NCBI GenBank assembly: GCA_963755075.1
Contig: CAVWKL010000193.1
Location: forward strand, 1 to 17,307
Reading direction: 5' to 3'
Length of the DNA: 17,307 nucleotides
Source of the DNA: Roseiarcus sp963755075
GTDB lineage: Bacteria; Pseudomonadota; Alphaproteobacteria; Rhizobiales; Beijerinckiaceae
Of the stretch, positions 12,780-17,307 are shown in pieces (position 1 is the stretch's first letter; each line of letters begins with the position of its first letter). The notes beneath the pieces were generated by a model. That model made no database searches. It had not been told where the DNA came from and saw only the letters and a list, made by a program, of their open reading frames with translations. The position numbers were made by a program, and so were the translations under genes.

Positions 12780-12930
12780 ATGGACTACATCGAGAACCGA
12801 ACCTTCGACGAATTGACGATCGGCGAGCGCCACAGCTTCGCCCGCGCGCTGACGCCCGAGGATTTCGAGCGCTTCGCCGATGCGGCCGGCGAACTCGATC
12901 CCGACGCGGTCGAATTCGGGTCTGGTGACG
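12780..12930 (+). pseudogene. N-terminal part of MaoC-like domain, out of frame with its continuation
   Basis: The ATG at 12780 opens MDYIENRTFDELTIGERHSF and ARALTPEDFERFADAAGELD, the usual N-terminus of rhizobial enoyl-CoA hydratase/phosphate acetyltransferase fusions. After about codon 46 (near the GGG at 12918-12920) the family sequence continues one base later in the next frame. Removing one base gives a fusion of about 460 aa. By eye, the catalytic D-x-N-P-x-H stretch of MaoC hydratases corresponds here to GELDPDAV, so both the Asp and His appear replaced. The hydratase half therefore seems inactive even if the frame were restored. Confidence 0.7.
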
Positions 12931-14163
12931 ACCAACGGCTTCCAGGCGATCGCCGCGGAGGCCGGCTGCGGCGGCGCACTGATCGCCGCGGTCGTCGCCG
13001 GGCGATTTCCCGGCCCGGGAACCGTTCTCCTTCGTCAGTCCCTGGAATCGCAGGGCGCGGCCGGGCCGGGCGACACCCTGACGCTGGTTGTCTCGGTCAA
13101 ATCCAAGGCGGCGGAAGGGCGGCGCGTCATCCTCGATTGCCGCGCCACCAATCAGCGCGGCACAATGATCCTGAACGGCGCCGTCGAGGTCATTGCGCCG
13201 GCGGAGAAGATCAAGCGCCGCCTCGTGCGCGGACAAAACGGGGAAATTCACGAAAAAGGCCGCCGCTACCGTCGGCTGATCGAATTGACGCGCGGCCTCC
13301 GTCCGTTGCGCACCGCAGTCGTCCATCCCGTCGACGAGGCCTCCCTCGTCGGCGCCGTCGAAGCGGCGCGCGAAGGTCTGATCGAGGCGGTTCTGGTCGG
13401 TCCGGAGGCCAAAATCCACCACGCCGCGGAATTGGCGAATGTCGACCTTTCGTCGTTCGAGATCGTGACGACGGAGCATAGCCACGCGGCGGCGCAGGCG
13501 GCCGTGGCGCTGGCGCGCCTCGGCAAGGTCGAAGCGGTGATGAAGGGCGCCCTGCACACCGACGAACTGATGCGCGCCGTCGTCGACTCCGCCAGCGGCC
13601 TGCGCACCGCGCGCCGCCTCAGCCATGTCTTCTCGATCGACGCGCCGAGCTATCCCCGGCCATTGTTCATCACCGACGCGGCGGTCAACATTTATCCCTC
13701 GCTGATGGACAAGCGCGACATCGTGCAGAACGCCATCGATCTGACCCGGGCGGTAGGCATCTTGACGCCGCGCGTGGCGATCCTGTCGGCGGTCGAGACG
13801 GTGTCGCCGGACATCCGCTCGACGATCGATGCGGCGGCGCTGTGCAAAATGGCCGATCGCGGCCAGATCGTCGGCGGCATCCTCGACGGACCGCTCGCCT
13901 TCGACAACGCGGTGTCGCTGGAGGCGGCGCGCGCCAAGGGCATCGTCTCGCCGGTGGCGGGGCGCGCCGACATTCTCGTGGCGCCCGATCTCGAAGCCGG
14001 CAACATGCTCGCCAAACAGCTCGAGTACCTCGCCGACGCCGACATGGCCGGAGTCGTCGTCGGCGCGCGCGTGCCGATCGTGCTGACGAGCCGCGCCGAC
14101 AAGACCATGGCGCGGATGGGCTCCTGCGCGATTGCGCTGCTGATGGCGCGGCGTGCGGGATGA
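12880..14163 (+). CDS. Phosphate acetyl/butyryltransferase with MaoC-domain remnant
   Basis: The main frame of the fusion. It continues the MaoC fold (LVTTNGFQAIAAEAGCGGAL, FPGPGTVLLRQSLESQGAAG) and then carries a complete phosphotransacetylase domain of about 310 aa. That domain runs from RRYRRLIELTRGLRPLRTAV through VLVGPEAKIHHAAEL, VMKGALHTDELMRAVVD, LSHVFSIDAPSYPRPLFITD to ADILVAPDLEAGNMLAKQLE and MGSCAIALLMARR. It interconverts acyl-CoA and acyl-phosphate; acetyl or butyryl preference cannot be told. Translation as written could start at ATG 12880 or GTG 12925. No acetate or butyrate kinase gene follows in the window. The neighbours atoDAE point to short-chain acyl-CoA metabolism. Confidence 0.85.
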   Translation: MRPANSIPTRSNSGLVTTNGFQAIAAEAGCGGALIAAVVAGRFPGPGTVLLRQSLESQGAAGPGDTLTLVVSVKSKAAEGRRVILDCRATNQRGTMILNGAVEVIAPAEKIKRRLVRGQNGEIHEKGRRYRRLIELTRGLRPLRTAVVHPVDEASLVGAVEAAREGLIEAVLVGPEAKIHHAAELANVDLSSFEIVTTEHSHAAAQAAVALARLGKVEAVMKGALHTDELMRAVVDSASGLRTARRLSHVFSIDAPSYPRPLFITDAAVNIYPSLMDKRDIVQNAIDLTRAVGILTPRVAILSAVETVSPDIRSTIDAAALCKMADRGQIVGGILDGPLAFDNAVSLEAARAKGIVSPVAGRADILVAPDLEAGNMLAKQLEYLADADMAGVVVGARVPIVLTSRADKTMARMGSCAIALLMARRAG

Positions 14164-14466
14164 GCCCGTCGCCCCATTCGCCGAGCCGGCGCCCGCGACA
14201 TCCGCTGAGAGGCGGAGCGAATGGCCGCAGCCGCGCCAAACGCTGAATCGCCTAGGCGTCCAATGCGCGTGCACGAGGTCTCATTCGGCGGCGGAAAGAA
14301 ATGCCGAACGTTTTAATTTAGATCAAACGCTCTGACCGAGCGATACGGAATGACTTCACGCGGCGGGAGCAATTCGCCAACGCGCATCCAATCGGTCCGG
14401 CGCGCCTCTGGCGCGCGCGCAGGGCGCTTTCTCGAGATGGCGCGGCCTCGGAAACAAAACGAGAGC
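14164..14466. other. Intergenic control region between pta and atoD
   Basis: About 300 bases without a convincing gene. It contains a short GC hairpin after pta (CCGC/GCGG near 14200), then an AT-rich island around 14309-14327 with an FNR/FixK-like box. A -10-like GATACG lies at 14342-14347. It is the likely promoter region of the atoDAE operon. Confidence 0.5.
14313..14326. promoter_or_regulatory. FNR/FixK-like box upstream of atoDAE
   Basis: TTAATTTAGATCAA matches TTGAT-N4-ATCAA with one mismatch. It lies in an AT-rich island 140 bases before atoD and pairs conceptually with the perfect box before maoC-pta. Confidence 0.4.
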
Positions 14467-15139
14467 ATGAACATGCACAAGGCAATAGGGCTTGCGGCGG
14501 CGGTCGAATTGATCCCCGACGGCGCGTCGTTGATGATCGGGGGCTTCATGGGCGTGGGATCGCCCCATCGGCTGATCGACGAGTTGGTGCGCCAGGGGCG
14601 CAAGGACTTGACGGTGATCGCCAACGACTCGGGGCGTCCCGGTTTCGGCATCGGCCGCTTGATCGAACGCCAAGTTGGTGAAGCGGCTGGTGGCCTCGCA
14701 CATCGGCACCAACCCGGAGACCCAGCGGCAGTTGATCGCCGGCGAGATGGAGGTGGAACTGTGCCCGCAGGGGACGCTCATCGAGCGCATCCGGGCGGCG
14801 GGCTATGGACTGGGCGGCGTCCTGACGCCGACGGGGGTGGGAACCACCGTCGCGGCCTCGAAGAAGGAGTTCGAGATCGAGGGCAAGACGTACCTGCTCG
14901 AGCTGCCGCTTGCGGCCGATTTTGCGCTCGTGGCGGCGCACCGGGCCGACCATTACGGCAATCTCGCCTATGCGCTCACCGCGCGCAATTTCAATCCGAT
15001 CATCGCCATGGCGGGCGCCACGGTGATTGCGGAAGCGGCGGAAATCGTTCCCGTCGGCGTCATCCCGCCCGACGAGGTGATTACGCCGGCCGTGCTGGTG
15101 GACCACTTAGTGGAAAGAGAGAAGGTCAATGGACGCTAA
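14467..15139 (+). pseudogene. atoD: CoA-transferase subunit A (AtoD/ScoA type), frameshifted
   Basis: The alpha subunit of a 3-oxoacid/acetate CoA-transferase. Residues 1-66 read MNMHKAIGLAAAVELIPDGA, SLMIGGFMGVGSPHRLIDEL and IANDSGRPGFGIGRLI, the normal N-terminal half with the conserved GGF loop. The family sequence then resumes one frame later as KLVKRLVASHIGTNPETQRQ, through GYGLGGVLTPTGVGT, to VIPPDEVITPAVLVDHLVE. The shift lies around 14664-14674 and is repaired by deleting one base, giving 223 aa, a normal length. Start at 14467 or 14473 (adjacent ATGs). The 3' end overlaps atoA by 11 bases, the standard arrangement. If real, the shift would disable the enzyme because both subunits are needed. 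Confidence 0.85.
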
Positions 15140-15785
15140 GGAACTCATCGCGCGGCGCATCGCGCTCGAACTGAAGAGCGGCAACCTGGTCAACCTCGGC
15201 ATCGGGCTGCCCACCCAGGTGGCCAATTACCTTCCGTCCGGCGTCAGCGTGTTCTTTCAATCGGAGAACGGGCTGATCGGCATGGATCCGCTGCCCGAGC
15301 CGGGCCTGGCGGACGAGTATCTGGCCGACGCGGGCGGCAGCTTCATCGGCGCCGTCCCCGGCGCTTGCGCCTTCGACAGCGCCTTTTCGTTCGGCCTGAT
15401 CCGCGGCGGGCACGTCGACGTCACCGTGCTCGGCGGCCTGGAGGTCGACGAGCGCGGCATGCTCGCCAACTGGACGATTCCGGGCAAGATGGTTCCCGGC
15501 ATGGGCGGCGCGATGGATCTCGTCACCGGCGCCAAGCGCGTCATCGTCGCGATGATCCATACGGCCAAGGGCAAGCCGAAGATCCTGAAGCATTGCACGC
15601 TGCCGCTGACCTCGGTCCGGCGGGTGAGCCTGGTGGTCACCGATCTCGCGGTCATCGAGCCGACCGAACAAGGCCTTGTCCTGAAGGAACTGGCGCCCGG
15701 CGTCACCGTCGAGCAGGTCAGGGAGGCGACCGAGGCCACCCTGATCTTGCCGCTGGACTTGCGCGAGATGGCGCTCACAAATTAA
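15129..15785 (+). CDS. atoA: CoA-transferase subunit B (AtoA/ScoB type)
   Basis: Predicted 218 aa beta subunit. The catalytic SENG motif is at 45-48 (VFFQSENGLIGMDPLP), with Glu46 as the residue that forms the enzyme-CoA thioester. NLGIGLPTQVANYLP, TVLGGLEVDERGMLANWTIP, GMGGAMDLVTGAKRVIVAM and HCTLPLTSVRRV are all typical. With subunit A it transfers CoA between succinyl- or acetyl-CoA and acetoacetate or short-chain acids in ketone-body/short-chain fatty-acid use and PHB turnover. It starts inside the end of atoD and has AGAAGG upstream. The exact acid substrate is not readable from sequence. Confidence 0.93.
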   Translation: MDAKELIARRIALELKSGNLVNLGIGLPTQVANYLPSGVSVFFQSENGLIGMDPLPEPGLADEYLADAGGSFIGAVPGACAFDSAFSFGLIRGGHVDVTVLGGLEVDERGMLANWTIPGKMVPGMGGAMDLVTGAKRVIVAMIHTAKGKPKILKHCTLPLTSVRRVSLVVTDLAVIEPTEQGLVLKELAPGVTVEQVREATEATLILPLDLREMALTN

Positions 15786-15821
15786 TCGAAACGCGAAAAG
15801 CGCGCCAACGCGAGCAAGACC

Positions 15822-17159
15822 ATGTTGCGCCAGCTCACCCGGCAATGCGTGCGCTACGCCGAGCGCTACATACCGAACCCCTTTCTCTACGCCGTCATCC
15901 TGACCTTCATCACGGTGGCGGCGGCGGCGATGTGGACGCCGAGCGATCCGGGCAAGATCATCGACGCCTGGTACAACGGCATCTGGACGATCTTGGCCTT
16001 CGCGCTGCAGATGGCCCTGATCCTCGCCACCGGAGTGACGCTGGCCGACGCGCCGCTGGTCAGGGCGGCGCTCAAGAAGCTCGCCGCATTGCCGACCAAC
16101 CAGGCTGGCGCCGCGATCACGGTGTTCCTCGTCGCCGCGGTCGGCTCGTGGCTCAATTGGGGCTTCGGTCTGGTCGTCGGCGCGATCGTGGCGCGCGAGA
16201 TCGGCAAGCGCCTGCGCGCGGTCGATTTCGCCTTCCTCGTCGCGGCGGCCTACATGGGCTTCATGGTCTGGGCCTCGGGCCTGTCGAGTTCGATCGCCCT
16301 GGCCACCGCCACCCACGGCAGCTCGCTCAACATCGTCGAGAAGGTGACCGGCAAGATCGCCGGGTTCGACCAGACGATCTTCACTTACTACAACATGGTC
16401 CCGGTCGTTCTCCTTGTCGTCCTGATCCCGATCGTTCTCTATTTCATCGGCCCGGACGAGAAGGAGATGAAGACGATCGATCCGGACGTGCTCATCCGCC
16501 AGGACGAGGTTCCGCAACCCGAGACGCAGGAGCGCACCTTCGCCACCGTGCTGGAGAATTCGTGGATCGTCACCGCGCTCTTGGTCCTGATGGGCGCCTT
16601 CTATGAATGGCACACGATCACGACCAAGGGGTTCAGTCTCGACATCAACGGCTTCATCTTCATCGCCTTGATGCTCGGGCTGATCTTTCACGGCACGCCG
16701 ATCGCCTACGTGCGCTCGTTCGAGTCGGGGGCCAAGACGGTCGGCCCGATTCTGCTGCAGTTTCCGCTCTACGGCGGAATCATGGGCGTGATGACCGACA
16801 CCGGGCTCGCCGCGGTCATCGCGCAGAGCTTCGTATCCTTCTCGACTGCGCACACCCTGCCGTTCTGGTCGTTCATTTCCTCGAACATCATCACCCTGTT
16901 CGTGCCCTCCGGCGGCGGACACTGGGCGGTGCAGGGCCCGTTCATGGTCCCCGCCGCGGTCAAGCTTCACGCCGACGCCGCGATGACGGCTATGGGAACG
17001 GCGATGGGCGAGCAGACCGCGAACATGATCCAGCCGTTCTGGGCCCTGCCGATTCTGGCGATCGCGCGCCTCGGCATCAAGGACATCATGGGTTACTGCG
17101 TCATCGCGTTGGTCATCAGTCTCGTGCTCTACGGCGGATCGTTGCTCGTCTTTGCCTGA
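15822..17159 (+). CDS. atoE: Short-chain fatty-acid transporter AtoE
   Basis: Predicted 445 aa polytopic inner-membrane carrier of the AtoE family. The N-terminus RYAERYIPNPFLYAVILTFI is diagnostic. Conserved loops NWGFGLVVGAIVAREIGKRL, MVWASGLSSSIALATATHGS, GGIMGVMTDTGLAAVIAQSF, LFVPSGGGHWAVQGPFM and ANMIQPFWALPILAIA are all present. About ten or more hydrophobic segments are visible. It should take up short-chain acids such as butyrate or acetoacetate for the adjacent CoA-transferase, as in the E. coli atoDAEB operon; the thiolase gene atoB is not in the window. It begins 36 bases after atoA, in the same operon. Confidence 0.93.
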   Translation: MLRQLTRQCVRYAERYIPNPFLYAVILTFITVAAAAMWTPSDPGKIIDAWYNGIWTILAFALQMALILATGVTLADAPLVRAALKKLAALPTNQAGAAITVFLVAAVGSWLNWGFGLVVGAIVAREIGKRLRAVDFAFLVAAAYMGFMVWASGLSSSIALATATHGSSLNIVEKVTGKIAGFDQTIFTYYNMVPVVLLVVLIPIVLYFIGPDEKEMKTIDPDVLIRQDEVPQPETQERTFATVLENSWIVTALLVLMGAFYEWHTITTKGFSLDINGFIFIALMLGLIFHGTPIAYVRSFESGAKTVGPILLQFPLYGGIMGVMTDTGLAAVIAQSFVSFSTAHTLPFWSFISSNIITLFVPSGGGHWAVQGPFMVPAAVKLHADAAMTAMGTAMGEQTANMIQPFWALPILAIARLGIKDIMGYCVIALVISLVLYGGSLLVFA

Positions 17160-17259
17160 GCGAAGACGACGCCCGTGCGGAGGGCCGCCGGTTGACCTAT
17201 AGCCAGTCTCCTCTGTAACCCGAAGCCGAAGCGGCTATGGACGCTTTCCGATACGCCAT

Positions 17260-17283
17260 GGCGCCCGCCTGACGGCAGGCGCC
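17260..17283 (+). terminator. Hairpin downstream of atoE, candidate terminator
   Basis: GGCGCC-C-GCC-TGAC-GGC-A-GGCGCC forms a nine-pair stem with one C/A mismatch and a TGAC loop, 100 bases after the atoE stop. It is not followed by a T-tract. The rest of 17160-17307 shows no gene. Confidence 0.35.
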
Positions 17284-17307
17284 GCAAACGATGGGAGCCA
17301 CGCCGAT

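Noticed and set aside
14400..14466. Sigma-54 promoter for atoDAE, as in E. coli
   Set aside because: No TGGCAC-N5-TTGC match was found before atoD; the FNR/FixK-like box and a sigma-70-like -10 fit better.
15126..16970. 614-codon minus-strand open frame opposite atoA/atoE
   Set aside because: Composition is Arg/Asp/His-rich antisense noise of two well-recognised plus-strand genes.

Overview
The window is GC-rich DNA from what looks like an alphaproteobacterium of the Hyphomicrobiales (Rhizobiales). The evidence is the Aap-type amino-acid ABC transporter, a MaoC-phosphotransacetylase fusion of rhizobial type, FNR/FixK-like palindromes, IS630 and IS481 elements, and several small alphaproteobacterial conserved proteins. 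A methanotroph-related family (Methylocystaceae/Beijerinckiaceae) is possible, but that is only an impression.

Layout. 1-2850 is a mobile or accessory stretch. It holds a truncated IS630-type transposase at the left edge and a small gene joining a SeqA-like N-terminus to a RAMA-like domain, with its own promoter and twin palindromes. Next come tRNA-Phe (minus strand) and a complete IS481-type element (1725-2845, with terminal inverted repeats and a 5-bp target duplication). The IS481 lies directly against the -35 hexamer of the tRNA promoter. 2947-6541 (plus) holds a small secreted protein and then aapQ-aapM-aapP, two permeases and the ATPase of a polar amino-acid importer, with no aapJ binding-protein gene. 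6659-7236 is a BrnT/BrnA toxin-antitoxin module whose toxin frame is broken at a T6 run. 7326-8105 is a class I methyltransferase.

8092-12562 (minus) is a run of five co-directional genes. Listed in order of transcription (high to low coordinate) they are an aminoglycoside-phosphotransferase-like/P-loop ATPase fusion, a glutathione S-transferase, a 2OG-Fe(II) oxygenase, a secreted Pro/Ala-linker protein and an unrecognised conserved protein.

12780-17159 (plus) is a short-chain acyl-CoA/ketone-body module: MaoC-phosphate acyltransferase, CoA-transferase subunits A and B (atoD, atoA) and the short-chain fatty-acid carrier AtoE. FNR/FixK-like palindromes precede both maoC-pta and atoD, suggesting (inference) oxygen-responsive control of overflow or fermentative acyl-CoA metabolism.

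Three genes (brnT, maoC-pta, atoD) each need removal of one base to restore the family reading frame. Whether this is genuine decay, slippage or sequencing error is the main caveat. No CRISPR array, rRNA or phage structural gene was seen.
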